From assembly GCF_004310295.1 (NCBI RefSeq), contig NZ_SISB01000036.1:1-64000 (forward strand): DNA of 64,000 nucleotides, in the 5' to 3' direction. The translations under genes and the position numbers were made by a program. The notes under the pieces are model-generated. The model was given only the letters and a program-made list of their open reading frames with translations. It ran no database searches and had not been told where the DNA came from. Within the stretch, counting starts at the first letter, position 1. Each line of letters starts with the position of its first letter. Origin of the DNA: Pseudomonas sp. BGI-2. GTDB lineage: Bacteria > Pseudomonadota > Gammaproteobacteria > Pseudomonadales > Pseudomonadaceae. This document shows positions 25,586 through 36,300 of this stretch, piece by piece.

Positions 25586-28500
25586 ATGAACGGATCTCCC
25601 TCTGAAATCGCACTGAAGCTGTTTCAGCGACTCTTCGACGAGCCCGAACGTGGCAGGCTTCCAGCGCTTTCCGACTATCTGGGCAACGGCGGATCGGTCT
25701 GTGTACTGGCGCAAAAGGGCGTTGCCGGGCTGACACTCGAGTATGGCTTGAGCCAACGGCAGGCCCGTGATTTTTTAAGCCGGGTTAACGGATTGGCGAC
25801 CAAAGTGCTGCGTGAGTTCATTGAGTTCAGCCAGGTCGGTAAAGATTCAGCCGAAAAACCGGGGCGAGGACTTAACAGCGGTCCGACCTATCAACTGTTG
25901 TTTAATCCACATTTCGATGGACTTTGCCCACCCACAGCGATCGAGGCCGTCCATTCGCCTGCGGCGTATCTGGTTCATCTCATGCACTGGGTTATGCATC
26001 GGTTGGGGGCGACGGATGACCAGGCATTACCCCTGGAAGATCGGCGCCCCGATCTCAAAAAGCTATTGGTCGACATACAGGCGATCAATGGCTCGGTGTC
26101 TTCGGTCGAGGTGATTACTCGGGTGATGGAGTCCTTCGTCAAGAATTTGAACACCACTATCACAGACATCGACAAGGTGCTGAACGAGCGATTTTTCCCC
26201 ACTCAGTTGCCGTTTCATTTCCATTGGGAGACGATCAATTATGTGATGCAAAATGCCGGGGAATCGGTCGGTAGTGTGGTTCGCCTGTGTGACCGGTTTT
26301 ATCCGTATTTCACTCGGTCGGCGCAATCGACCGACGTATCCCGTATGGCATTCATCCAGGCTGCGAGACTCAGCCCCAGTCAGCGGAAAATACTGACTGA
26401 AGGAGAGGAAGAGACCGATGGCTTCTATCAGCGTTACTTCGGATTTAAACCACCGGAAGGTTCGAATATCAGGCTCATGTATATGTTCACCGAGAGGACA
26501 AATACGAGCGCTGAGAGCCTTGAACAGTTGCTATCGCTTGTAGGGCATTCGATCACGCAGTCTGAAAACGCTGCTCCGATTGTTGGCGCGGAGGCTGAAC
26601 CTGAACCTGAAACTGTTTCGGGAGCGCATGCGGGTTCTGTATTCGTTAATGCGGGTAAATCGCCACCCATCTCCATTGAGTATGTGAAAGGCAGTGGGAG
26701 CGACGCATCCTTCCATCACTTTGTGGAAATGCCTTACGAGCGCGTGGTGCGCATGAATCGAAAGGTGCGCCTAGATAAGTGGTTGGGAATGCGCAGTGAC
26801 GAGGTGGATGATGTGATCGTCGCGGCCATGAAGGCTGAAGAGGCACTGCCAGAAAAACCGGCCTACTCGATAACGGAGGATACGATAAGGGCCTTGGGGC
26901 TTTTCCAGGAACTGCGAGAACGTTACGACTGTACGGGCGAAGATTTCGCGGTCATTTTCGGTGTGCTTTCGATTTTTGGTCGAGGTACCCAAAAGTCCCA
27001 ATTTGACCGTATTTTCAACGACCGGACGTTTCTTGCTCAGCCTTTGAAAATAGACAATACCAACTTTGCAATTGTCCCCGTGACCGACGCGGACAAACTC
27101 ACGGCCAACCAGATACGCAGTGGCCTGGGCATTGATCAGGAGACTTATTTTTTTCTCGCGCATCTGATTGCCAGTGCGAATGAAATCACTGAGTTAAAGC
27201 GCAGTTTACCGATCCTTTCCAGTTTCTATCGATTGGCCAGGCTGCCTCGCTTGCTGGGCATCTCACCGATTGAGGCCATCTTGTTGCTAGGGGGGTTGGG
27301 AGGCGAGAGTTGGGTCATTCCGCTGGCTGCAAGCCCGTGGATCAATAACGTCAAGGCGAAACGAGCGCCTGATGCACTCAGCGTCGTTCACGCCCTTATG
27401 GACTGCGTTCGCTGGTGCCGCGATGCCGAATTACCCGTGCATTGGGTGGTGCGCCATGTGATGCCGACGGTGGCTGCTGCACAGCCGGGCGAGGCGGAAG
27501 TCGACTTGTTCGCACAACTGCGTAATCAGCTGCAGCCCGTCTTGTTTACTGAAGACGCTTTGTCGATGGCCGGGGTAGTGCCCTTGACGAACAATCGTCA
27601 ATGGCTCCATGCACTGCGGGCGCTGGTGGATGAACAGGGCCTGGTGCTTCATTTCACCGAAACTGCCCAGCAGCCTTACGAAACCTACGCCCGGGAGATG
27701 ATCGACCGAGCGGTAACGGCGGCCATCGGTGGTATCGACAGCGAATCCAGGTTGATCGTCGTCGAGAAAATTCTGGCGGTGCTTTTGCGCATCAGAAATG
27801 GTCAGTACGCCGTGGTGGAGGGAAATCTGGGCGGCTACGCAGGGCTTGCCTCGGCGTTAGTGGGGCCTGTGCTGACATGGTCCGGCGGGACGGTACATGG
27901 CGTATTGACTCAGGTACTCAGTCGGTTGCCGCTCGACATGGATAGCACGGCCCGGCGTCGTGAGCCTGAGTTGCCAGGCGACCCTCTGCTGCAAATGCTG
28001 GCCGAGTTCCAGCGCCGCAGTGCCGTGGTCACGACATTGCAATTGAGCCCCGGTTTCTTGATGTATTTCATGGTTACCGGTTACAGCCAATGGTTCGGGT
28101 TGCAGCAGGTTCAAGCGTTCTCTATCTCGACCTTGTATCACCTGACCGTCTACAAGCGAGCGGTCAAATTGAGCGGTCAACCCGAAGAAAAACTGCTCGA
28201 TTACATGCAACGTGTCAGTGCCTTGCCCGACGACCTTAGTGGTGATGGACGTACGCTGGTCGTGGAGCGAGCAGCGAGCATTCTGGCAGAGCTTTTTACC
28301 TGGAGCGCCCGTGAGGTGCGTGCTTGCGCCAAGCATGTGAATCCGGATGGCGGATTTATTCGTACCATCGAACACCTTGATTTGCTGACGCGTGTACGCC
28401 TCTTTGCCGCGAAAAGTGGTCTGGAAGCCGAAACCATTCTCGAGGTGGGAACACTGCCCGCGGACAGCACTTTCGAAAAATATGCAGTAGTCGCGGGCCA

Positions 28501-29179
28501 CGTCAAAGCCAGTTTGCATAATTCATCTGATCCAATCCTGGCAGAAGATGTTGAAGCGGCCGGGCAGGATGTGCAGGTCGCTTGCACTGTTACGCCATCC
28601 CAGCTTGTAGCGAACAAACCTAGTGACGAAGCCAAGGTGACTGTGACGGTCAAGAACCGCGCAGCTGTGCCTCTGAAAAACGTTCGAGTGCATTTTCGCT
28701 CTGCGCTGGGTGAGCTTGAAAAGCAGTTGGTCCTTACTGCGGAGAATGGGACCGCCACCGTCAAGCTGAAAGCGGGCAAACAGATGGGCAACGCCATGGT
28801 GAACTTCTGGCTCGATCTGGGCATTCGCCGGGTTGCTTCGCCGGTCGAGATTGGTCCGGACAGAACGTCGGCGAAGTTTCCAGACGATTACATGTCCCCA
28901 GTGCCCACTGGCTCTGTTTTGGTGAAAACCGCTGTCACCTTGTTTGTGACAGTGATGGATAAATACGAGAACCGTGTCGCGAACGAACGGTTGAAGTGGA
29001 CGCTGGGTACTCTGTCACAACCCGCAATCGAAACCCTGACCAACAGCAGGGGCTTCGCTGAAATAACGTTTACCAGCGCAGACGCTGCAAGTGTCAGCGT
29101 AAAGGTCGAGAGAGAAGACGGTCCGGATTATATCACCTTTCACCCAATCGAATTCGTTTCGTCTGATCCAGCGCAATAA
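25586..29179 (+). CDS. TcA N-terminal half (TcaA/TccA-like, VRP1) with C-terminal Ig-like domains
   Basis: A 1197-aa protein. The N-terminal region matches the Salmonella SpvA/VRP1 family found at the start of Tc A subunits, with NPHFDGLCPPTAIEAVHSPA at 107-126. It continues as the mainly helical shell of TcA to about residue 980. The last 210 residues are different: two Big-1-like Ig domains (about 985-1090 and 1091-1193) with the pattern VTVTVKNRAAVPLKNVRVHF ... ENGTATVKL and VTVMDKYENRVANERLKW ... NSRGFAEITF. In other split A subunits (TcaA, TccA) I do not recall such an end. A short Glu/Pro-rich stretch near 335 interrupts the shell. AGGAG lies 9 nt before the ATG. It is 70 bp upstream of the second TcA half and probably in one operon with it. 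Confidence 0.88.
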   Translation: MNGSPSEIALKLFQRLFDEPERGRLPALSDYLGNGGSVCVLAQKGVAGLTLEYGLSQRQARDFLSRVNGLATKVLREFIEFSQVGKDSAEKPGRGLNSGPTYQLLFNPHFDGLCPPTAIEAVHSPAAYLVHLMHWVMHRLGATDDQALPLEDRRPDLKKLLVDIQAINGSVSSVEVITRVMESFVKNLNTTITDIDKVLNERFFPTQLPFHFHWETINYVMQNAGESVGSVVRLCDRFYPYFTRSAQSTDVSRMAFIQAARLSPSQRKILTEGEEETDGFYQRYFGFKPPEGSNIRLMYMFTERTNTSAESLEQLLSLVGHSITQSENAAPIVGAEAEPEPETVSGAHAGSVFVNAGKSPPISIEYVKGSGSDASFHHFVEMPYERVVRMNRKVRLDKWLGMRSDEVDDVIVAAMKAEEALPEKPAYSITEDTIRALGLFQELRERYDCTGEDFAVIFGVLSIFGRGTQKSQFDRIFNDRTFLAQPLKIDNTNFAIVPVTDADKLTANQIRSGLGIDQETYFFLAHLIASANEITELKRSLPILSSFYRLARLPRLLGISPIEAILLLGGLGGESWVIPLAASPWINNVKAKRAPDALSVVHALMDCVRWCRDAELPVHWVVRHVMPTVAAAQPGEAEVDLFAQLRNQLQPVLFTEDALSMAGVVPLTNNRQWLHALRALVDEQGLVLHFTETAQQPYETYAREMIDRAVTAAIGGIDSESRLIVVEKILAVLLRIRNGQYAVVEGNLGGYAGLASALVGPVLTWSGGTVHGVLTQVLSRLPLDMDSTARRREPELPGDPLLQMLAEFQRRSAVVTTLQLSPGFLMYFMVTGYSQWFGLQQVQAFSISTLYHLTVYKRAVKLSGQPEEKLLDYMQRVSALPDDLSGDGRTLVVERAASILAELFTWSAREVRACAKHVNPDGGFIRTIEHLDLLTRVRLFAAKSGLEAETILEVGTLPADSTFEKYAVVAGHVKASLHNSSDPILAEDVEAAGQDVQVACTVTPSQLVANKPSDEAKVTVTVKNRAAVPLKNVRVHFRSALGELEKQLVLTAENGTATVKLKAGKQMGNAMVNFWLDLGIRRVASPVEIGPDRTSAKFPDDYMSPVPTGSVLVKTAVTLFVTVMDKYENRVANERLKWTLGTLSQPAIETLTNSRGFAEITFTSADAASVSVKVEREDGPDYITFHPIEFVSSDPAQ

Positions 29180-29249
29180 GGTTTTGCCCGTTCAATGCCA
29201 TGCGCACGCGACTCGAGCCGTGGCGACTCAATACTGAAAGGAGGCGGTG

Positions 29250-32200
29250 ATGATCACCCAACAGCTCGATAAAGTGGCGGCCCGGCGGCGCGATGCCTTG
29301 ATTGATTTGTGCCTCGGCGAGAAGCACATCAAAGAGCAGTTGCCTTCTTTGATTAGAATGCAAACGGCCAATGAGTTGCTTTTACTGCTGCGCTCGGATC
29401 CGCTGGACAGCGAACTGGTACAAACGTCATGGGGGGCGGAAGCGGTGAGCTGCCTTCAGCAGTACATCCATTCGGTGTATCAGAAGCTGGAACCGGGTTA
29501 TACAGGGCGCGAATTCGATTCTGATGACCTGGCCGAATGGCTCTATGCCAAAAGCTACGGCTCATGGTCTGCGAGCCAGTTGCTCAGGTGCCTGCCCGAA
29601 GATTACATCACGCCTTTTACGCGCATTCGCAAAACTGCTTTGTTCCAGACGCTTGAGAGTCATCTGAACCAGGCGCGTATCACCCAGGATTCGGTACTCA
29701 CGGGAGTGCGGCAATACCTGAGAGCCTTTGAAGAAACCTGCAACCTGAATGTACTGACCTGTTATCGGGACAGTCCGGATCCGTTAAAGGGTGACTATTA
29801 CTTTGTTGGACAAGAGCGCGTTGCGCCTTATCGCTATTTCTGGCGCAAGGCAGACATAGAGCTGGCAGCCGACTCCAAGTCGGTCAATCCTACCTCTTGG
29901 TATTCGTGGGAGCTGGCTGAAATCCCCGCTGACGCGAATGTACTGGACAGCCGCCTGGTTTTTTGGGAAGGGCGTTTGTGCATGGTGTGGGTCGAGTCGC
30001 ATGCGGCGATGTTTGACAAGGCCGGGGGGCAGATGCACAAGCCCTATGAGCTGGAGATCAAACTGTCGTTTATTGCGCTGAACGGAAGCTGGTCGCCACC
30101 TATCCGTTTACATCTGTCCCACTATGACAAGCCTGTAGCAAAGAATTGCCGTCTGGTGGCGGTGGTCTTGCGTGATGTTATAGATACGCGATACCCCAAA
30201 GGCCGGCTGGCTGTGCATGTGACAAATACCGCCTTTGCCCCTATGCAGGAGGGCCATGTTGCCATCTATGAGACACGGGATCCGTTGCTCCGTAAAGTGT
30301 CGGACGAATCGCCGACCATGGACTACCTGGCCAACGCGCTTTTTGTTGACCCGCTGACGGTTCAGCAAAAGATAGCCCCTGGTGATTTCCCTTCAGTTAC
30401 CAGCAGCGTGACGCAAGGTGATTTGGCTGGTCACCTGGGCATCGCTGCCTGTATCAAATCAGATGGATCAAGTTACCAATTATTTGTTCAGGGATATTGC
30501 GCGCTTGTTGAACCTGGCAAAACGAACGCTTCGCAAGCTGAATTCATACTGGAAGTGCTCGCCGGTGCCCAAGACGATCCCGCTCCAGTTAAGGCAACTT
30601 TTTCTTTAAATGGGGGGTGGTCGACGGGATGGCTGATGCTGACAAGAACTTCATTTGCCAATGCTCAAATCACTTGCAGACTGAGCAGTAGCAGCGGGAG
30701 CAGGACCATTGTTTTAAAAGTTCCTGCCGCGATTGCCCCTACTGGTCCTCTGCCATACATCCATAAAAAAGATGATGCCAGTGAAGTTGGCAACACGGAT
30801 AAAGGCGCGCAGTTTCTGGCCTTTAACCAACCTGCCAACGTGCTGGCACTCAAGTACGTTCGTTTGAACACACTGATCGGTGCCGATCTGGTGTTCCGCT
30901 CCAATATATCAATCGCAGCGCTGCTTCACTGGTCCACCCAGTTCCCGGATGAACCGCCGTTTCCAGGCGGTCTGATTGAACCCAACGGGCCGTTCGACAG
31001 CAGCAACGGCCTGTTTTTCTGGGAATTGTTCTTTCATTTGCCTCATTTGGTGGCTGCTCGCCTGCGCGATGAACAGCGTTTTCTCGAGGCTCAGCAGTGG
31101 CTTCACTACCTGTTCGATCCCCAGGCTCCGGCCAGGCCGGCGGACGGCATCATTGGTGCTCAACCCGAATACTGGCAATGCCGGCCATTGGCAGTGAAAA
31201 CGAGCACGATCGACTACGAAGCCAATGCGCCGACCGACCCGGATGCCATTGCCTACTCATCGCCCGTGCATTATCAAATCGTGATCTTTATGGAGTATGT
31301 GAACAGCATCATCTCCTGGGGTGACTGGCTCTACCGCCAGTTGACTCGCGACAGCCTTGTGGAGGCTAAACTGTTGTACTTGCGGGCCCAGCAACTGATG
31401 GGCCAAACGCCAGACACCCGCACGGTCAACAGCTGGTCACCTCAGACGCTGAAGGATCTGGTTAAAGAGGTCGAAGAAAGATCGATGTTGGCCAGCTTCG
31501 AAAAAACGTTGTCGCTGGAGATTGACGAGTTACCCGTAACGGCCAAACGTTTTCTGGACCCGGGTGTCATTGGCACAACATCCTTCAAAATACCGGTCAG
31601 CCCACGGTTGCTGGCGTTTTTTTCCCTGCCAGGCCAGCGCATTTTCAGCCTTCGCAATAACATGACACTCGATGGCAAGCCATTGTCGATTCCGCTTTTC
31701 GCTGCGATGGATCCCCGGGCGTTACTGAATCATTTGGCGGCCGGCGCCACAGGGCCCGTGCGACCAATAGGCGGGCAAATGCATGTCGCCGCGTTCCGCT
31801 GGGAGGTCTTGTACGACGCGGCGATGAGTGCGGTGTTGATGCTCGTGGGGTTTGGTAATGACCTACAGCGCTTGCTCGAACAACAGGATCAGGTCGAGCT
31901 AGAACAGATTCGGCAAGAGCAGTTAACGCAACTAAGCGACTTCGCCCGTCAAATACAAGAGCAATCCCTTGAACAACAGCGGGTCACCTTGACCGCGTTG
32001 CAAGTCAGTAAAGCGCAAGCCGAAGAGCGTCGAGAGCATTACCAATCCCTGTTCGACGAAAATATCAATGATCTCGAATATAAAGTCATGGAGCACACCG
32101 AAGATGCCGTGGTTTTTAGAAATCTCGTGGGCGGGTTTGAAATAGCGGGGGCTGCCGTGGGGGCCATTCCCACCGTCTTTGGCATGGCCGTTGGCAACGC

Positions 32201-33374
32201 AAAGCTTGGCCAATTGATAACAGTGCTCGGGTCTGCCTTTCAGTTGGCGGCTGGTGTTGCGCAATCGAAGGCCGACAAGGCTGCCGTCACTGCTGGTTAT
32301 GCGCGTCGTCGGCAGGAATGGGAGCTGGCAGTGAAGCAGGCTACCAGCGAAATCACGGCCATCGAGGCTCAGATCATTGCTCAGGGACACGGTATTTCGG
32401 CGGCCGAGGCTAACCTGAATCACACCGTGATGGTTAATGCCCAGGCATTGAGCCTTTTTGATTTCCTGAAAACACGAACGACCAATCTAGACTTGTATCG
32501 CTGGCTGGTCGGCCAGCTGAAAACCTTGCATTTTCAAGCCAATGACGCGGCAGTTGGGCTGTGCCTGAGTGCTCAGGCGGCATTGCAGGTGGAGACCTGT
32601 GAATTTGATTCAAATTACATACGTACTAATGTCTGGCTCGATCATCGTCACGGTTTGACCTCGGGTGCTTGTTTGCAGGCGGATTTGTCGCGCATGCAGT
32701 CCGATTATTTGCTGCGCTTCCAGCGGCGTCTTGAGTTGGTCAAAACCATTTCCCTGAGGCAGTTATTCGACGATAACACCAGCGGACAAACGGGTCACAG
32801 TAGCTGGAGTGAGGCGTACACCCAGTTGATAACCACAGGCACTCTGAACTTCGAGCTACGCCAACTGCTGTTCGACCGTGATTACGATGATCATTACTGT
32901 CGGCAGATCAAGTCCGTAGAAGTGACGCTGCCCCTACTTGCGTCTGCCTTCGAAAATGTCAAGGCAACGCTTTTGCAAGTCAGCAGCCACATTGCGATCA
33001 AACCGTCGGTGCAGTCGCTGGAGTTCCTATACCGTTCTGATGATGTCATGCCCCCTGCGGACGTACTGACCAACATGGGTAGCGGCCAGTCAGTTGCCCT
33101 GTCCACCGGGTTGGACGACGACGGCAAGGCTGTTTTGAGGCCTGAGGATCGTTTGCTTGCTTCATTCGAGAATTCCGGCGCCGTATCGCGTTGGCAAATC
33201 AGGTTCCCTTGGCCGCAGCGTAAACCACAGGTGGGAATGCTCGCGTCGTTGACAGACATCATGATCAAGATCCGTTACACGGCCAAGGTCGGAGATGCAG
33301 CGTTTGCCAAAAAGGTTCAAGAGTTTGTAACGCTGGCTGATCCGGAACCCGAACTGAAGGATAAAAAATTATGA
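29250..33374 (+). CDS. TcA C-terminal half (TcaB-like: neuraminidase-like, pore and TcB-binding domains)
   Basis: A 1374-aa protein covering the functional end of a Tc A subunit. It begins with a helical part of the shell (1 to about 170), then a beta-rich neuraminidase-like region (about 175-520). A long helical channel follows, with a Gln/Glu-rich coiled coil at about 873-950 and a hydrophobic tip at about 960-1012 (AGAAVGAIPTVFGMAVG, LGSAFQLAAGVAQ) that would enter the membrane. The last 300 residues match the TcB-binding domain. In known Tc toxins five such chains form the injection channel. AAAGGAGG lies 5 nt before the ATG at 29250; a GTG at 29247 is too close to it. The stop codon overlaps the next gene by 4 bp. 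Confidence 0.92.
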   Translation: MITQQLDKVAARRRDALIDLCLGEKHIKEQLPSLIRMQTANELLLLLRSDPLDSELVQTSWGAEAVSCLQQYIHSVYQKLEPGYTGREFDSDDLAEWLYAKSYGSWSASQLLRCLPEDYITPFTRIRKTALFQTLESHLNQARITQDSVLTGVRQYLRAFEETCNLNVLTCYRDSPDPLKGDYYFVGQERVAPYRYFWRKADIELAADSKSVNPTSWYSWELAEIPADANVLDSRLVFWEGRLCMVWVESHAAMFDKAGGQMHKPYELEIKLSFIALNGSWSPPIRLHLSHYDKPVAKNCRLVAVVLRDVIDTRYPKGRLAVHVTNTAFAPMQEGHVAIYETRDPLLRKVSDESPTMDYLANALFVDPLTVQQKIAPGDFPSVTSSVTQGDLAGHLGIAACIKSDGSSYQLFVQGYCALVEPGKTNASQAEFILEVLAGAQDDPAPVKATFSLNGGWSTGWLMLTRTSFANAQITCRLSSSSGSRTIVLKVPAAIAPTGPLPYIHKKDDASEVGNTDKGAQFLAFNQPANVLALKYVRLNTLIGADLVFRSNISIAALLHWSTQFPDEPPFPGGLIEPNGPFDSSNGLFFWELFFHLPHLVAARLRDEQRFLEAQQWLHYLFDPQAPARPADGIIGAQPEYWQCRPLAVKTSTIDYEANAPTDPDAIAYSSPVHYQIVIFMEYVNSIISWGDWLYRQLTRDSLVEAKLLYLRAQQLMGQTPDTRTVNSWSPQTLKDLVKEVEERSMLASFEKTLSLEIDELPVTAKRFLDPGVIGTTSFKIPVSPRLLAFFSLPGQRIFSLRNNMTLDGKPLSIPLFAAMDPRALLNHLAAGATGPVRPIGGQMHVAAFRWEVLYDAAMSAVLMLVGFGNDLQRLLEQQDQVELEQIRQEQLTQLSDFARQIQEQSLEQQRVTLTALQVSKAQAEERREHYQSLFDENINDLEYKVMEHTEDAVVFRNLVGGFEIAGAAVGAIPTVFGMAVGNAKLGQLITVLGSAFQLAAGVAQSKADKAAVTAGYARRRQEWELAVKQATSEITAIEAQIIAQGHGISAAEANLNHTVMVNAQALSLFDFLKTRTTNLDLYRWLVGQLKTLHFQANDAAVGLCLSAQAALQVETCEFDSNYIRTNVWLDHRHGLTSGACLQADLSRMQSDYLLRFQRRLELVKTISLRQLFDDNTSGQTGHSSWSEAYTQLITTGTLNFELRQLLFDRDYDDHYCRQIKSVEVTLPLLASAFENVKATLLQVSSHIAIKPSVQSLEFLYRSDDVMPPADVLTNMGSGQSVALSTGLDDDGKAVLRPEDRLLASFENSGAVSRWQIRFPWPQRKPQVGMLASLTDIMIKIRYTAKVGDAAFAKKVQEFVTLADPEPELKDKKL

Positions 33375-36300
33375 ACGACCTCATGATCAACTCGAACAGT
33401 AATCTGGTGTGCAATGGGGATTTTTCCAAGGGATATGAGTGTTGGAAGCTAGCGAATCCGTCTGGTGTAGCCATCGAAGGGGATACCTGGGAGGGAAAAC
33501 CCATCGCTGTCATGAGGCTCACCAATGGCGGTAAGGTTTTTCAACCGCTCAAAGTTCCGATTGATCTGAATCTCCCTGGTGCGCGTTATCACCTGCGTTT
33601 TCTATACGAAAACACTTTCAAGACGTCCCCTGGCACGGTAATAGTCGGCAAGACGGGGTCAGGTGGCGAAACGCTGGAAATCGAATTGCCTGCCATCGGC
33701 TCGTCGGCTGACACAGAGCCGGCGGCGCTCATCCTGCTGGACCTAGAACGCTATCTTCCGCTCGAACTCGCCTTCAACAAGGATGACGAGATCGAGATTA
33801 CCTTGATCAGCCCTAAAAAAACGCCGGAAGATGGCGCATTCGCCGCCATACGCCTGACGCGAATCGAACTGCACGTGGAGCTTGAGCCGTTGCGGTTGGT
33901 GAAACTGTTCAATGAAGAGCGGGAGTTTGATCCGGGGCAGGTTCTTCCCTTGTGCCTGGGGGCCACAGGAACTAAATCGCATACCTTGGCTTTAACAGTG
34001 GCTCCCGACAGCCCATGGAACAATACCGAAGCTGCATTGTGGATCGAAGACAATCCACTGGAGGCAATTATCACCTCGCCCGAGCTTGGCGATAACCAGC
34101 GGATCGATTTGCCTTGGCGTCTCGATTGCCCTGACCTGAAGTTGGCCGAGCCTTCCCTGTTCGACCTGAATTTCTACAGTAAATATACCGCTGCTCCTTT
34201 CCCGATACGGGTATCGCTGGGGCACCACCGACTGGTAATGAATGTACTGAAAGACGCCACATTTTTTCCGGTTCTGGAATACGGGCAATCGGTGCCTTTG
34301 GAGGTTCAGGTGCTGTCCTTTTACACCGAATCGCCGGTCCCGGATCAGGAGGTTACCTGGCGATGGGGGGAAGAGATATTGCATTCCGGCAAGACGGATG
34401 GAGAGGGGAAGGCCGGGATTAGCTGGCAGCCTACCGTTACCCATGAGGGCCTTCAGGTGATAACCGCCTCGGTATCGAGCCCTTATTACACGTCCGGAGA
34501 TCAGGTTCAGACATTCGAGATCCGTGTGCTGAAGGACGATCCCTGGAAAGCTGTTCAGGTCCGCTTCGAGGACATGCAGGCCGCTGTCTGGGGAGACAAA
34601 TCCGGTCATCCCGGTCGCGGTGGACTCTATCCCTTTACACTTATGTTTCCCGAGGGCAGCCCGTTCCTGGGTTCTCAAGTGGCGCTGTGCTGGGGTGAAG
34701 GACATCACTTGCCTGGCGAACTGGAGGTCAGCGCAGATCCTGACTTTGATGAGTTTGTGGATATTGCGGGCAATGAATGTGTGTGGACGCTCGATTGCGG
34801 TGACCGGCGGGACGCAGTCTTTGGCTTGTATCTCACTAGCCCGATGCTTTTGCGCAGCTCTCGTGACAATGCCATGTCGCTGGCACGCAACAAGCTCAAG
34901 ATCGGAGAGGTGCGTGAGGCCAACAAGCGCCCCGTGGTGGACGAGGGTGACCGCGTGCATTGCATGTTGCAGGTGCTGACGCTCAATGACGAGCCGGCAC
35001 TCGACGTTCGGGTTGATTGGGTCCGCCCGGGTGGCATAACCACCACGACTTACACCGGTACGGGGGGCTGGGCGAGCGAGTTCGATATACCGACGGATGC
35101 TGCTGCTTATGGCATCGAGGCGCAGGTCTGGATTCGCGAAGAAATTGCACCCTTGAAGTACCTCTTTCAGGTTGAACCGCTGGCTACCAGTCAGTGGGCG
35201 AATGACATCGTCTTCTCCTTTGATGGCGGCCCTATCGTGAGAGACGAACGGAGCATGATGTGCACAGTCGGTGCTAATCATTTATTCAGAATCGAGGCGC
35301 GTGAGGGGAGTTCATTTATCGGACGCCGGATAAGTATTAACTTGCGGTCAGAGACATCGGGGCTGCTGAAATTCGATCCGCCGCTTCCTTATTCCGAGTT
35401 ACTGACACAGGAAGGCCAGGAGTTTCAGATTACGTCTGATGTGGGTACTAGCGGTCTGTTTGAGTTGGAGATAGCAAGCGAATTCCTTGCTGAAAAACGC
35501 GAGCTATCCGGTCGTTTGATTGGAGCTAGGCTAGAGCATGAGATGGAATTTGTTTTCGATAGCAGGACCTCCCCATTGGGTGAGAAGAGCTACCCTTGCA
35601 TAGGTGCAAAGCACCAAGTGACGCTAAGGCCTCATGCGTTCAGCGGGGCAATGGGATTGCGTTTACACAGCACTCCATTGAGTTCGCCGGTGATCGTTAC
35701 CCCCGGTATGCGAACTGCACAACGTATAACCGCCGGCGGTGTGCGATACCAGATTGAGTGTCCGGCCGATGTGGGAGCAGCGGACTTTGGTATCGCCTTT
35801 CATACTTACTATGGCGGGCTGCTTCCCATTTGGGACCGATCTTTCAAACTTGACCACAACAAACTTAAAGTGGGAGCGGTACGAAAGGCCGCAGTAGACC
35901 CGGTACTGAGCAAAGGCGAGCGTGCCCGGCTGGAAATTCAATACCTGTCAGTGTTTACCAATATGCCGGCCAACGGTATGAAAGTGCAGTGGGGCACCCC
36001 ACCAATTTTCTCGGTGACTGACGACAATGGTTGGGCGATAAATGACTGCAAACCGGAATCCGCCGGCCCGAACCACGTGCCCGTTTGGTTCGAAAATCCA
36101 TATGACGGCAGTCGTACCGAAGAAAGTTTCGAGGTCGTTGCGTTAGAAGATGATCCTTGGGAGAAGCTTTGGGTTGAGACCGAGGATGAGCCGTCGCATC
36201 TTTGGGCGGCGAAGACGATGTTCCCGCGACGCGGTCATGAATTCAGTTTTACTGTATCGGCAAACGATGGCAATTACCTGCATGGTCAAGACCTGGCGTT

